Shown: positions 7,331 through 16,056 of the stretch, piece by piece
How positions within the stretch are numbered: position 1 is the first letter of the stretch
How the letters are laid out: each line of letters begins with the position of its first letter
Assembly (NCBI RefSeq): GCF_024435355.1
Contig: NZ_JAMJWG010000013.1
Coordinates: forward strand, 248,001-312,000
DNA: 64,000 bases
Source of the DNA: Streptomyces odontomachi
Lineage (GTDB): Bacteria; Actinomycetota; Actinomycetes; Streptomycetales; Streptomycetaceae
Direction: 5' to 3'
The notes under the pieces: generated by a model
Told to the model about the DNA's origin: nothing
Databases searched by the model: none
What the model saw: only the letters and a program-made list of their open reading frames with translations
Position numbers and translations under genes: made by a program

Positions 7331-9159
7331 ACGACTCGCCCGGAACCGCGTCGTCCCGGGGGACGCCCCCCGGATCCCCGGCGCCCCAGACCGCGGGCGG
7401 TGGCGACGCCCCCGCCGCCGCCCGCCACTCCCCGCAGCAGCAGCAGCTGCGCAGCCACCAGTGGTACGGCAGCGAGATCAGCTCGGGGCTGCGCTCCTTC
7501 AGCCACCGCGCCCGCACCCGGCAACTCGGCTACCTGCCCGAGGAGCACCTCGGCAAGCCGGTCATCGCGATCCTCAACACCTGGTCGGACATCAACCCGT
7601 GCCACGTCCACCTCAGGGACCGGGCACAGGCCGTCAAGCGCGGAGTGTGGCAGGCCGGCGGATTCCCGCTGGAGTTCCCGGTCGCCACGCTGTCGGAGAC
7701 GTTCCAGAAGCCGACCCCGATGCTCTACCGCAACCTGCTCTCGATGGAGACCGAGGAACTGCTGCGGTCCTATCCCGTGGACGGTGCCGTCCTGCTCGGC
7801 GGCTGCGACAAGTCGACCCCGGCCCTGCTGATGGGCGCCGCCACCGTCGACCTGCCGACCGTCTTCGTGCCCGCCGGGCCGATGCTGCCCGGCCACTGGC
7901 GCGGTGAAGTGCTCGGCTCCGGCACCGACATGTGGAAGTACTGGGACGACCGGCGCGCCGGGCTGATAGGCGACTGCGAACTGTCCGAGCTGGAGAGCGG
8001 CCTGGCCCGTTCGCCGGGCCACTGCATGACCATGGGCACCGCCTCCACGCTCACCGCGGCGGCCGAGGCGCTCGGCGTCACGCTGCCCGGTGCCTCGTCC
8101 ATCCCCGCCGTCGACTCCGGGCACGACCGGATGGCGGCGGCGTCGGGCATGCGCATCGTCGAACTGGTGCGCGCCGATCGCCGGCTGTCGCAGATCCTCA
8201 CCCGGGAGGCCTTCGAGGACGCGGTGACCTGCGTCCTCGGCCTCGGTGGCTCCACCAACGCGGTGATCCACCTGATCGCCATGGCGGGCCGGTGCGGGGT
8301 GCGGCTCACCCTCGACGACTTCGACCGGATCGCCCGGACGGTGCCGGTGCTGGCCAACGTCCGGCCGGGCGGCGGTCCGTACCTGATGGAGGACTTCCAC
8401 TTCGCCGGCGGGCTGCCCGGCTTCCTGTCCCGGATCGCCGACCTGCTCCACCTCCAGCGGCCCACCGTCGCCCACGACCGCCTCGGCGACCAGATAGCCG
8501 GCGCCCTGGTGCACGACGACGACGTCATACGCCCCCGTGACAACCCGGTCGCGGACGAGGGCGGCGTGGCGGTGCTGCGCGGCAACCTCTGCCCGGACGG
8601 CGCCGTGATCAAGCACATCGCCGCCGACCCGAAACTGCTCAGGCACACCGGGCCCGCGGTCGTCTTCGACGACTACAGGACCCTCCAGCGCACCATCGAC
8701 GATCCCGCGCTCGGCATCACCCCCGACCACGTCCTGGTGCTGCGCAGCGCCGGCCCCAAGGGCGGGCCCGGCATGCCCGAGTACGGCATGCTGCCGCTCC
8801 CCGACTACCTGCTGAAGCAGGGCGTACGGGACATGGTGCGGATCTCCGACGCCCGGATGAGCGGCACCTCGTACGGCACCTGCGTGCTGCACATCGCGCC
8901 CGAGTCGCACGTCGGCGGCCCGCTCGCGCTGGTGGAGAGCGGCGACCTCATCACGCTCGACGTGGCGGAGCGCACGCTGCGGCTCGAGGTGCCCGACGAG
9001 GAACTCGCCAGGCGGCGCGCGGCATGGGTGGCACCGCCCGAGCGGTACGAGCGCGGCTACGGGGCGCTCTACAACGAGCAGATCACCCAGGCCGACACCG
9101 GCTGCGACTTCGCCTTCCTGGCACGGCCCGGGAAGGTGCCCGACCCGTACGCCGGCTGA
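7327..9159 (+). CDS. IlvD/Edd-family sugar-acid dehydratase, probably L-arabinonate dehydratase
   Basis: Iron-sulfur dehydratase of 610 residues. Cluster cysteines appear at 92 (NPCHVH), 160 (GGCDKS) and 233 (GHCMTMG). The spacings 68 and 73 equal those I recall for the [2Fe-2S] L-arabinonate dehydratase of Rhizobium, and segments such as PMLYRNLLSMETEELLRS also match that group. It converts an aldonate to the 2-keto-3-deoxy acid, the substrate of the upstream enzyme. Residues 1-40 are a Gly/Pro/Ala/Gln-rich extension outside the family core. The ATG at 7327 is within a 4-base overlap, which supports this start, although the extension has family-atypical composition. Alternatives are D-xylonate, galactonate or gluconate dehydratase. 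Confidence 0.85.
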   Translation: MNDSPGTASSRGTPPGSPAPQTAGGGDAPAAARHSPQQQQLRSHQWYGSEISSGLRSFSHRARTRQLGYLPEEHLGKPVIAILNTWSDINPCHVHLRDRAQAVKRGVWQAGGFPLEFPVATLSETFQKPTPMLYRNLLSMETEELLRSYPVDGAVLLGGCDKSTPALLMGAATVDLPTVFVPAGPMLPGHWRGEVLGSGTDMWKYWDDRRAGLIGDCELSELESGLARSPGHCMTMGTASTLTAAAEALGVTLPGASSIPAVDSGHDRMAAASGMRIVELVRADRRLSQILTREAFEDAVTCVLGLGGSTNAVIHLIAMAGRCGVRLTLDDFDRIARTVPVLANVRPGGGPYLMEDFHFAGGLPGFLSRIADLLHLQRPTVAHDRLGDQIAGALVHDDDVIRPRDNPVADEGGVAVLRGNLCPDGAVIKHIAADPKLLRHTGPAVVFDDYRTLQRTIDDPALGITPDHVLVLRSAGPKGGPGMPEYGMLPLPDYLLKQGVRDMVRISDARMSGTSYGTCVLHIAPESHVGGPLALVESGDLITLDVAERTLRLEVPDEELARRRAAWVAPPERYERGYGALYNEQITQADTGCDFAFLARPGKVPDPYAG

Positions 9160-9186
9160 CACCCCCGCGGCCTGCCGACGCCGCGT

Positions 9187-9257
9187 CGGCATCGGCCCGC
9201 TCCGGCCGGCATCGGCCCGATTCCGCCGGGATCGGCCCGCTTCAGGTGGGCCGATCC
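9187..9257. repeat. Three tandem GATCGGCCC-type repeats ending in a perfect hairpin
   Basis: Three copies of (C/G)ATCGGCCCG at about 20-bp spacing (9190, 9210, 9230) end in a perfect inverted repeat: GGATCGGCCC (9229-9238), 9-base loop, GGGCCGATCC (9248-9257). It lies in the 227-base gap between the dehydratase and the permease. It may terminate the first operon or bind a regulator of the second. Confidence 0.6.
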
Positions 9258-9386
9258 TCCGCCGACCGCCCTGGTCCCGTCGGAAAAGTACACAGTGCCA
9301 GCGGCATCGTCGAACCGCTTCACACCATCATCGTGCCGAGTGCTGTGTTCGTCGAAGTGTTGCCGACCCGAGAACGGAGATCAGGC

Positions 9387-10343
9387 ATGGCCCAAGCCGC
9401 AGCCGTGGCACGAGAGTCGTCGGGGGCGCCGCCCCCGCGGCCTGGCGGGCGCCGGCGCCGGACCTCCGCCACGCCGCGCCGCCTGCCGTACCTGCTGATC
9501 GCACCGGCCGTCCTGCTGATGCTGGGCTTCATCGCCTACCCGGTGCTCAGCGTCTTCTACTACAGCCTGCAGAACTACAACCCCACCAAGCCCTGGCGGA
9601 ACGGCTTCGCGGGCCTGGACAACTTCGTGGCGATCTTCACCACGGACACCCGGTTCTGGGGCACCCTGGCCTTCAGCCTGAAGTGGGTCGTCGTCGAAGT
9701 GGTGTTGCAGCTGGTCTTCGGCCTGGTGCTGGCGCTGATCGTCAACCAGACCTTCGTCGGCCGGGCGTTGGGGCGGGCGCTGGTGTTCTCGCCGTGGGCC
9801 GTCTCGGGCGTGCTCACCTCGGCGATCTGGGTGCTGCTCTACAACTCCCAGACCGGTATCACCCGCTACCTCGCCGACCTGGGCATGGGGGACTACGGCA
9901 CCTCCTGGCTGTCGGAGCCGGGCACGGTCTTCCCGGCCGCGGTCGTCGCCGACCTGTGGCGCGGCGTGCCGTTCTTCGCCATCCTCATCCTCGCCGACCT
10001 CCAGTCCGTCTCGAAGGACCTGTACGAGGCGGCCGAGGTCGACGGGGCGAGCCGCTTCCGGCAGTTCCTGCACATCACGCTGCCGCACCTGAAGAGCGCG
10101 ATCGTGCTGTCCACGCTGCTGCGCGCGGTCTGGGAGTTCAACAACGTCGACCTGCTCTACACCCTCACCGGCGGAGGTCCCGCGGGGGAGACGACGACGC
10201 TCCCGCTCTACATCGCCAACACCAGCGTCGACGCACACGACTTCGGCTATGCGTCCGCACTGACCACGGTGGCCTTCGTGATCCTGCTCTTCTTCTCGGT
10301 GGTCTACCTGCGGCTCAGCAAGTTCGGAGGGGACGAGAAGTGA
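9387..10343 (+). CDS. Sugar ABC transporter permease, MalF/UgpA type
   Basis: First of two inner-membrane permeases of a carbohydrate ABC importer (CUT1 class), 318 residues with six predicted helices after a basic, Pro/Arg-rich N-terminus of about 30 residues. The cytoplasmic loop EAAEVDGASRFRQFLHITLP is the EAA motif that contacts the ATPase. No ATPase gene is nearby, as is common in Streptomyces, where MsiK serves many CUT1 systems. It opens a new transcription unit: ATG 9387, with GGAGA nine bases upstream and a 227-base promoter region. The substrate is probably oligogalacturonide or another pectin fragment, judged from the neighbours. Confidence 0.93.
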   Translation: MAQAAAVARESSGAPPPRPGGRRRRTSATPRRLPYLLIAPAVLLMLGFIAYPVLSVFYYSLQNYNPTKPWRNGFAGLDNFVAIFTTDTRFWGTLAFSLKWVVVEVVLQLVFGLVLALIVNQTFVGRALGRALVFSPWAVSGVLTSAIWVLLYNSQTGITRYLADLGMGDYGTSWLSEPGTVFPAAVVADLWRGVPFFAILILADLQSVSKDLYEAAEVDGASRFRQFLHITLPHLKSAIVLSTLLRAVWEFNNVDLLYTLTGGGPAGETTTLPLYIANTSVDAHDFGYASALTTVAFVILLFFSVVYLRLSKFGGDEK

Positions 10344-11251
10344 TCACCAAGGAAGCGGCGGCCGGCGCGCCCGCGTCGGTGGCGCACGCTCCCGGCCCCG
10401 ATGCGGACCGGTCGCGGCCGGCCCGGGCCCGGCGGCGCGCCTGGGACGAGGTCCCGCGCTGGCAGATCTACCTCCCCCTCGGGATCTACCTCCTCTTCAC
10501 GCTGATCCCCTTCTACTGGATCCTGCTCTTCGCGCTCCGCCCCGCCGGATCCACCTCGCTGGTGCCCTGGCCGGTCACCTTCGAGCACTTCCACAAGGTC
10601 TGGACGGAACGCAGCTTCGGCGTCTACTTCCAGAACAGCATCCTGGTCGGCGTCGCCACCCTGGTGATGACCACCGTGGTCGCGCTGGCCGGCGGCTATG
10701 CGCTGGCCCGCTTCGACTTCAAGATCAAGTCCGGTTTCCTGCTGGCGCTGCTCTGCTCGCAGTTCGTGCCGGGCGCACTGCTGCTGGTGCCGCTCTTCCA
10801 GGTCTTCGCCAACCTGCGGATGATCAACTCGCTGGGCAGCGTCATCATCGCCGAGACCGTCTTCCAGCTGCCGCTGTCGCTGATCCTGATCAGCGGCTTC
10901 ATCAAGAACGTGCCGTACTCGCTCGAAGAGGCCGCCTGGGTCGACGGGTGCAGCCGGTTCACCGCCTTCCGGATCGTGGTGCTGCCGCTGTTGCGACCCG
11001 GCCTGATCGCCGTCGGCTCCTTCGCCTTCGTGCACGCCTGGAACCACTTCCTGTTCGCCCTGATGTTCCTCAGCGACCAGAGCAAGCAGACCATCCCGGT
11101 GGGCCTGAACACGCTGATGAACGCGGACAGCGTCGACCTCGGCGCGCTCGCCGCCGGCGGCATCGTCGCCGCGGTGCCGGTCGTGATCGTCTTCGCCTTC
11201 ATCCAGAAGTGGCTGATCACCGGATTCAGCGCCGGGGCGGTGAAGGGATGA
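10340..11251 (+). CDS. Sugar ABC transporter permease, MalG/UgpE type
   Basis: Second permease of the importer, 303 residues with six predicted helices. The EAA loop is LEEAAWVDGCSRFTAFRIVVLP. The start is GTG 10340, overlapping the previous stop (GTGA). Residues 1-40 are a charged, low-complexity cytoplasmic tail. It works as a heterodimer with the upstream permease and the lipoprotein at 13868-15214. Confidence 0.93.
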   Translation: MITKEAAAGAPASVAHAPGPDADRSRPARARRRAWDEVPRWQIYLPLGIYLLFTLIPFYWILLFALRPAGSTSLVPWPVTFEHFHKVWTERSFGVYFQNSILVGVATLVMTTVVALAGGYALARFDFKIKSGFLLALLCSQFVPGALLLVPLFQVFANLRMINSLGSVIIAETVFQLPLSLILISGFIKNVPYSLEEAAWVDGCSRFTAFRIVVLPLLRPGLIAVGSFAFVHAWNHFLFALMFLSDQSKQTIPVGLNTLMNADSVDLGALAAGGIVAAVPVVIVFAFIQKWLITGFSAGAVKG

Positions 11252-11541
11252 GGACCGACAAGGCCATGATCCGTAGGAGGACCGGGAGCACCATGCGCAG
11301 CGCGCAGACCACAGAGCCCACCCCCCGTGCCACGCGGCAGCCGCGGCGTACCGTGCGCCCGGCCACCGGGGCGGGCCGGCCGGCCGCCCCCGGCGTCCCC
11401 GCGCCGGCCCGGTCAGGTGACCGGGGCTGCCGTCCGAGCTCAGGTCAGACCCCTGACCACATGCCGCACGGCCCCATCGACAGCACCGCGCAGGCGGACC
11501 GCGCCGCGGCGCGCGAAGCGGGCGCCGGGAGGCTCGGATGA
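11248..11541 (+). CDS. Possible small coupled ORF of unknown function
   Basis: 97-codon ORF exactly bridging two genes: its ATG overlaps the permease stop (ATGA at 11248) and its stop overlaps the ATG of the dehydrogenase (ATGA at 11538). About 88% of third positions are G or C, compatible with coding. The product is basic, rich in Pro/Ala/Arg, with no hydrophobic helix and no recognised motif. Several AGG codons are unusual for a Streptomyces gene. A second in-frame ATG at 11293 follows AGGAGG (11275-11280) and would give 82 residues. It may be a real small protein or a relay for translational coupling. Confidence 0.35.
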   Translation: MRTDKAMIRRRTGSTMRSAQTTEPTPRATRQPRRTVRPATGAGRPAAPGVPAPARSGDRGCRPSSGQTPDHMPHGPIDSTAQADRAAAREAGAGRLG

Positions 11542-12707
11542 CCACCACCCCCACACCGTTGCCGCTGCCCGTGGTCCTCGCGGGCGGGCGTGGCCACGGC
11601 CACTGGCATCTGAGCAACCTCCGCAGGCTCCAGGCCGAAGGACTGGTCCGGCTCGTCGGGGTGTGCGACCTTGCGCCGCTCACCGACGCGGAGCTCGACG
11701 GGTTCGGGCCGGTGGCCCAGTCCACCGACTTCGCCGGGCTGCTGGAGTCCACCTCGGCGGCCGTCGCCATCGTGTGCACCCCCATCCACAGTCACCGCGA
11801 CCTCGCCCTGGCCGCCGCGGAGCGCGGGGTGCACCTGCTGCTGGAGAAGCCGCCGGCGCCGTCCTTCGCCGAGTTCCAGCGGATTTCCGAGGGGATGGCG
11901 GCGGCCGGTGTCGCCTGCCAGGTCGGCTTCCAGTCGCTGGGCTCGCACGCGCTGGCCGGCATCGCCGAGGCGCTCGAGGACGGGCTGATCGGCGAGGTCA
12001 AGGGCATCGGCGCAGCGGGCGCCTGGGCTCGCGACGAGGCGTACTACCGGCGCGCGCCCTGGGCGGGCCACCGCCTGCTCGACGGCACGGACGTCAACGA
12101 CGGCGTGCTCACCAACCCGCTGGCGCACGCCGTCGCGACCGCCCTCGCCATCGACGGCAGCACCCGCGCCGAGGACGTGGCCCATGTGGCGGGAGAGCTG
12201 TTCCGCGCCAATGACATCGAGTCCGACGACACCTCCTGCCTGCGGGTGACCACCGCACGGGGCACCACCCTCACGATTGCCGTCACGCTCTGCGCGGAGC
12301 AGCCGGGCGAGCCCTACGTGCGGGTGCACGGCACCCGCGGCCAGATCACGTTCTGGTACAAGCAGGACCAGGTGCTGCTCCAGCGTGCCGGGCACGGCCC
12401 CGTCGAGACCCGGTACGCCCGTACCGACCTGCTCCACAACCTCGTCGAGCACCTGACCCTGGGCGCCGACCTGCTGGTCACCCCGGAGCACACGGGCGCC
12501 TTCATGCGGATCGTCGAGGCGATCAGGCTGATGCCCGCGCCACGCCGGCTGCCACCCGAGGCATGGCGGAGCGAACCCGGGCCGTCGGCGCCGCGCCGTG
12601 TCGTGCTGGGTGTCGACGCGCTGGTCGAGAAGGCGGCCGACTCGCTGAGCCTCTTCTCCGAGCTGGGTGCGCGCTGGGCGCGGCCCGAGGAGGTGCCGGC
12701 GCGATGA
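11538..12707 (+). CDS. Gfo/Idh/MocA-family NAD(P)-dependent sugar oxidoreductase
   Basis: Predicted cytoplasmic dehydrogenase of 389 residues acting on a sugar or sugar acid. The N-terminal Rossmann domain starts VVLAGGRGHGHWHL and contains VCTPIHSHRDLALAA and the family motif LLEKPPA near residue 100. The C-terminal alpha/beta domain carries the substrate site (TDVNDGVLTNPLAHA). It is co-translated with the next gene (ATGA), a DUF6807 protein. Such pairs recur in sugar loci, but the substrate is undefined. One known L-arabinose 1-dehydrogenase belongs to this superfamily, so it could supply the first step of the oxidative pathway (inference). Confidence 0.88.
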   Translation: MTTTPTPLPLPVVLAGGRGHGHWHLSNLRRLQAEGLVRLVGVCDLAPLTDAELDGFGPVAQSTDFAGLLESTSAAVAIVCTPIHSHRDLALAAAERGVHLLLEKPPAPSFAEFQRISEGMAAAGVACQVGFQSLGSHALAGIAEALEDGLIGEVKGIGAAGAWARDEAYYRRAPWAGHRLLDGTDVNDGVLTNPLAHAVATALAIDGSTRAEDVAHVAGELFRANDIESDDTSCLRVTTARGTTLTIAVTLCAEQPGEPYVRVHGTRGQITFWYKQDQVLLQRAGHGPVETRYARTDLLHNLVEHLTLGADLLVTPEHTGAFMRIVEAIRLMPAPRRLPPEAWRSEPGPSAPRRVVLGVDALVEKAADSLSLFSELGARWARPEEVPAR

Positions 12708-13561
12708 AGGCTCCCGAGACGGATGTCGCGCCCCTGGTGCTGCGGTGCGCCGGGCAACCCGTCGCACGGTACGTGACCGCACCCGAGGTGGCGCCGCGGC
12801 TCGCGCCGCGTCCGTATCTGCATCCGGTGACCACCCGCTCCGGCACCACGGTGACGGAGCTGTGCCCCCCGGACCACCTCCACCACTTCGGCGTGTCGAT
12901 CGCCGTCCCCGACGTCGATGGCCACAACTTCTGGGGCGGGCGCACCTTCGTACGGGACCGGGGCCCGACCGAGCTCGACAACCACGGCGCCCAACTGCAC
13001 CGCCGCTGCACGTCGAGCGGCCCGGACGGGTTCGCGGCGGAGCTGGGCTGGGTCGCCGCCGGCGAGGAGCTGCTGCGCGAGCGGCGCACCGTCACCGCGG
13101 TCGCCCTGGACGACTCGGCCTGGGCCCTGGACCTCACGTTCCAGCTCACCAACGCCACCGACCGGACCCTGTCGATCGGCAGCCCCGCCACCAACGGGCG
13201 CCCCGGCGCGGCGTACGGGGGCTTCTTCTGGCGGGCCCCCCAGCAGGCCGTGACACCCGAGGTGTACACCGCCGACGCCGACGGCGAGGACGCCGTGCAC
13301 GGCACCCGGGCCGACTGGCTGGCGCTGCGCGGCACCGACTGGACGCTGGTCTTCGCGCCCGGCTCCGAACGGACCCGCGAGGACCCGTGGTTCGTGCGCG
13401 CCGCCGAGTACCCGGGCGTCGGCTCCTCGCTGGCCCACGACGGCCGGCTGCCGATCGCGCCGGGCGAGAGGGTGGTGCGGCGCATCGTCACCGTCGTCGC
13501 CGATGGCCGGCTGACGAAGGACCGTGCGGCGCACCTCGCCGGGAAGGCGGTGCGCAGATGA
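12704..13561 (+). CDS. DUF6807 / PmoA-like family protein
   Basis: 285-residue predicted beta-rich protein of the family annotated PmoA or DUF6807, seen next to Gfo/Idh oxidoreductases in carbohydrate loci. Recognisable features are CPPDHLHHFGVSIA with a His cluster near residue 60, and NFWGGRTF. No catalytic mechanism is established to my knowledge; despite the name it is not methane monooxygenase. The ATG overlaps the previous stop by four bases. Confidence 0.8.
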   Translation: MKAPETDVAPLVLRCAGQPVARYVTAPEVAPRLAPRPYLHPVTTRSGTTVTELCPPDHLHHFGVSIAVPDVDGHNFWGGRTFVRDRGPTELDNHGAQLHRRCTSSGPDGFAAELGWVAAGEELLRERRTVTAVALDDSAWALDLTFQLTNATDRTLSIGSPATNGRPGAAYGGFFWRAPQQAVTPEVYTADADGEDAVHGTRADWLALRGTDWTLVFAPGSERTREDPWFVRAAEYPGVGSSLAHDGRLPIAPGERVVRRIVTVVADGRLTKDRAAHLAGKAVRR

Positions 13562-13622
13562 GCGGCGGGCAGGAGCGGGCCGACCGGGGGACCGAGCGCC
13601 GTGCCGGGCGGCTGCGGCCTGC

Positions 13623-13636
13623 TGGGAGCGGTCCCA
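13623..13636. promoter_or_regulatory. CebR-box-like LacI-family operator
   Basis: TGGGAGCGGTCCCA differs by one base from the 14-bp Streptomyces CebR consensus TGGGAGCGCTCCCA. It lies in the 306-base gap between the DUF6807 gene and the ABC lipoprotein gene, 232 bases before the latter. The rest of the gap shows no convincing gene. Confidence 0.45.
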
Positions 13637-13867
13637 GGCGCGGGGCGGTGCGCCGCGGTGCGCGCCCGCGTGCCCCCTCGAGCGGCGGCCCGCGTCCACG
13701 GGGCAGGTGGGCGCGGGCCGCTGGACGGCATCGACACGGCGCGCGGTCCGGGATGCCGGCCGGTTGCCCGGACGGGCCCGGCACGGGCTGACACCTCGGT
13801 CCAACCCACCTGCGACCCCCCACAGTCAGCGCACGACGCACCATCCAGCAAGAGAAGAGAGCCGACC

Positions 13868-15214
13868 ATGACCAGTAGTCGCACCAGCAGCGGACGCCGT
13901 CGCACGGCCGCCGCCCTCGCCCTGTCCGCCGCGTTCGCGCTGACCGTCACCGCCTGCGGTGACGACGGCAGCGGTGCAGCGGGTGACAAGGGGAGCGAGG
14001 GCTCCGGCAAGGGCGAGATCACCTTCTGGGACAACAACGGGGGTGTCCGCACCGATGTGTGGAAGGACATCATCGCCGACTTCGAGAAGGCGCACCCCGA
14101 CATCAAGGTCACGTACGTGGGCGTGCCCGCCGAGAGCGTCCAGTCCAAGTACGACACGGCCATCCAGGGCGGCGGCCTGCCGGACGTCGGCGGGGTCGGC
14201 GCCGCCTACCTCGCCGAGGTCGCCGCGCAGGGCGCGCTGGAACCGCTGGACAAGCGGCTCGACGGCGATCCGCTGAAGGGCAAGCTGAACGCGAGCATGG
14301 TGGACAGCGTCCGCTCGGCAGGCGGCGGCGACCAGCTCTACTCGATCCCGCTGTCCGCGAACAACGGCACCCTGTGGTACCGCACCGACCTGTTCAAGGC
14401 CGCCGGTCTCGATGCGCCGACCACCTGGGACAAGTTCTACAAGGCGGCCGACAAGCTGACCGACTCGGGCAAGAACCGCTTCGGCTTCACGATGCGCGGC
14501 GGTGAGGGCTCCATCGCCCCGGCCCTGGACGCGATGTACGGCCAGTCGGGGATCACGTCGTTCTGGGACGGCGACAAGACCACCGTCAATGACCCGAAGA
14601 ACGTGGCGGCCCTGGAGAAGTACCTCGCCCTGTACAAGAAGGACACTCCGTCGGCCGACGTCAACAACGACTTCAAGAAGATGGTCGCGCAGTGGGACAG
14701 CGGCCAGATCGGCATGATGAGCCACAACCTGGGCTCCTACCAGGACCATCTGAAGGCGCTCGGCGCGGCGAAGTTCCGCGGCCTGCCGAACCCGACGCTC
14801 GCCGACGGCACCCGGGTGCAGGTCTCCAACCCCGTGGACGGGCTCGGCATGTTCAAGTCGAGCAAGAACAAGGCGGCGGCCTGGACGTTCATCGAGTTCG
14901 CCGCCTCGCACGCCTCGGCCAGCAAGTGGAACTCCTCCGCCGGCCAGATCCCGGCCAACACCGAGGCGATGGGCGATGACTGGGTGCAGAAGTCCGAGGC
15001 GACCAAGCTCGCCGCCGACGCGCTGAACGACCACACCATCAAGATCGTCCAGCTGCCGTACTACCTGCCGGACTGGAACACCATCAGCAAGGCCGACAAC
15101 GAGCCCAACCTCCAGAAGGTGATGCTCGGGAAGATGTCCACGAAGGACTTCCTGGACGGCCTTGCCGAGCAGCTCAACAAGGCACAGGCCGAATGGAAGG
15201 AACAAAAGGGATGA
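13868..15214 (+). CDS. Extracellular sugar-binding lipoprotein of ABC importer
   Basis: Solute-binding protein (CUT1, SBP family 1), 448 residues. A lipoprotein signal peptide ends in the lipobox VTAC (Cys about 34), followed by a Gly/Ser/Asp linker. The mature part begins EITFWDNNGGVRTDVWKDI, typical of oligosaccharide-binding proteins. ATG 13868 follows AAGAGAAGAGAG. Its own promoter region and CebR-like box suggest separate control from the permeases. Its stop overlaps the start of the acetylesterase gene, coupling uptake to pectin deacetylation. Confidence 0.93.
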   Translation: MTSSRTSSGRRRTAAALALSAAFALTVTACGDDGSGAAGDKGSEGSGKGEITFWDNNGGVRTDVWKDIIADFEKAHPDIKVTYVGVPAESVQSKYDTAIQGGGLPDVGGVGAAYLAEVAAQGALEPLDKRLDGDPLKGKLNASMVDSVRSAGGGDQLYSIPLSANNGTLWYRTDLFKAAGLDAPTTWDKFYKAADKLTDSGKNRFGFTMRGGEGSIAPALDAMYGQSGITSFWDGDKTTVNDPKNVAALEKYLALYKKDTPSADVNNDFKKMVAQWDSGQIGMMSHNLGSYQDHLKALGAAKFRGLPNPTLADGTRVQVSNPVDGLGMFKSSKNKAAAWTFIEFAASHASASKWNSSAGQIPANTEAMGDDWVQKSEATKLAADALNDHTIKIVQLPYYLPDWNTISKADNEPNLQKVMLGKMSTKDFLDGLAEQLNKAQAEWKEQKG

Positions 15215-16032
15215 CGACCTCCCGCCGTGCCGTGGTCGCGGCCTTCGCGAGCCTCCCGCTCGCGCTGGCCGCGGCCCCGTCCGCGCTCGCCGCGCCCCGG
15301 GTCCGCGCGGACCGCACCGTCTACCTGGCGGGTGACTCCACCGCCGCCCAGAAGTACGCGGACGCAGCGCCGGAGACCGGCTGGGGCATGGCCCTGCCGT
15401 TCTTCCTGACACCATCGCTCGCGGTGGCCAACCACGCCGTGAACGGCCGTAGCTCCAAGAGCTTCGTCGACGAGGGGCGGCTGGCCGCGATCCTCGGCGT
15501 CATCAGACCCGGTGACCTGCTGATCGTCCAGTTCGGGCACAACGACGAGAAGTCCGACGACCCCACCCGCTACACCGAGCCCTGGTCGACCTACCAGGAC
15601 TACCTGCGGCAGTACCTCGACGGGGCGCGCGACCGCGGCGCGCAGCCGGTGCTCGCCACCCCCGTCGAGCGCCGGAAGTTCGACGCGAACGGCAACGCCG
15701 TGCCCACCCACGGGGACTACCCCGCGGCGATGCGGGCCCTAGCGAGCGAGGAGGGCGTGCCGCTGCTCGACGTGCAGGCCCTCTCCATCGCGCTGTGGCA
15801 GCAGCTCGGCGAGGAGGGGACCAAGGCGTACTTCAACTGGACGGGCACGGTCCAGGACAACACCCACTTCCAGCCGCGCGGGGCGATCGCCGTGGCCCGG
15901 CTGACGGCCCGCGCACTGCTGGACGGCGCCGTGCTGGCCCCCGGCGATCTGCAACGCCTGGACGAGACCGTGCCCGAGTCCTGGATCACCTGGCCGGAGG
16001 CCGGCGCGCCCACGGCCGACGGGGCCGTCTGA
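15211..16032 (+). CDS. Secreted SGNH-hydrolase, rhamnogalacturonan acetylesterase type
   Basis: 273 residues, predicted to remove acetyl groups from rhamnogalacturonan (carbohydrate esterase 12-like). The signal peptide MTTSRRAVVAAFASLPLALA ends at ALA-AP near residue 29. Catalytic blocks: GDST (Ser nucleophile), NGRSSKS (oxyanion Gly/Asn), GHNDEKS, and DNTHFQPRGA with the Asp-His pair. ATG 15211 is in an ATGA overlap with the lipoprotein stop; an ATG 18 bases earlier (15193) is less likely because it sits inside the upstream gene and adds nothing to the signal peptide. Confidence 0.88.
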   Translation: MTTSRRAVVAAFASLPLALAAAPSALAAPRVRADRTVYLAGDSTAAQKYADAAPETGWGMALPFFLTPSLAVANHAVNGRSSKSFVDEGRLAAILGVIRPGDLLIVQFGHNDEKSDDPTRYTEPWSTYQDYLRQYLDGARDRGAQPVLATPVERRKFDANGNAVPTHGDYPAAMRALASEEGVPLLDVQALSIALWQQLGEEGTKAYFNWTGTVQDNTHFQPRGAIAVARLTARALLDGAVLAPGDLQRLDETVPESWITWPEAGAPTADGAV

Positions 16033-16056
16033 TCCGATCCGAGGAGGAAACGCAGC

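Noticed and set aside
9312..9321. GAACCGCTTC as a LacI-type operator before the permease gene
   Set aside because: Only a near palindrome of ten bases with one mismatch; too weak without a regulator gene nearby.
13558..13791. 77-codon ORF coupled by ATGA to the DUF6807 gene
   Set aside because: It is Arg/Gly-rich with weaker third-position bias, no ribosome-binding site and contains the CebR-like operator. More probably non-coding promoter DNA.
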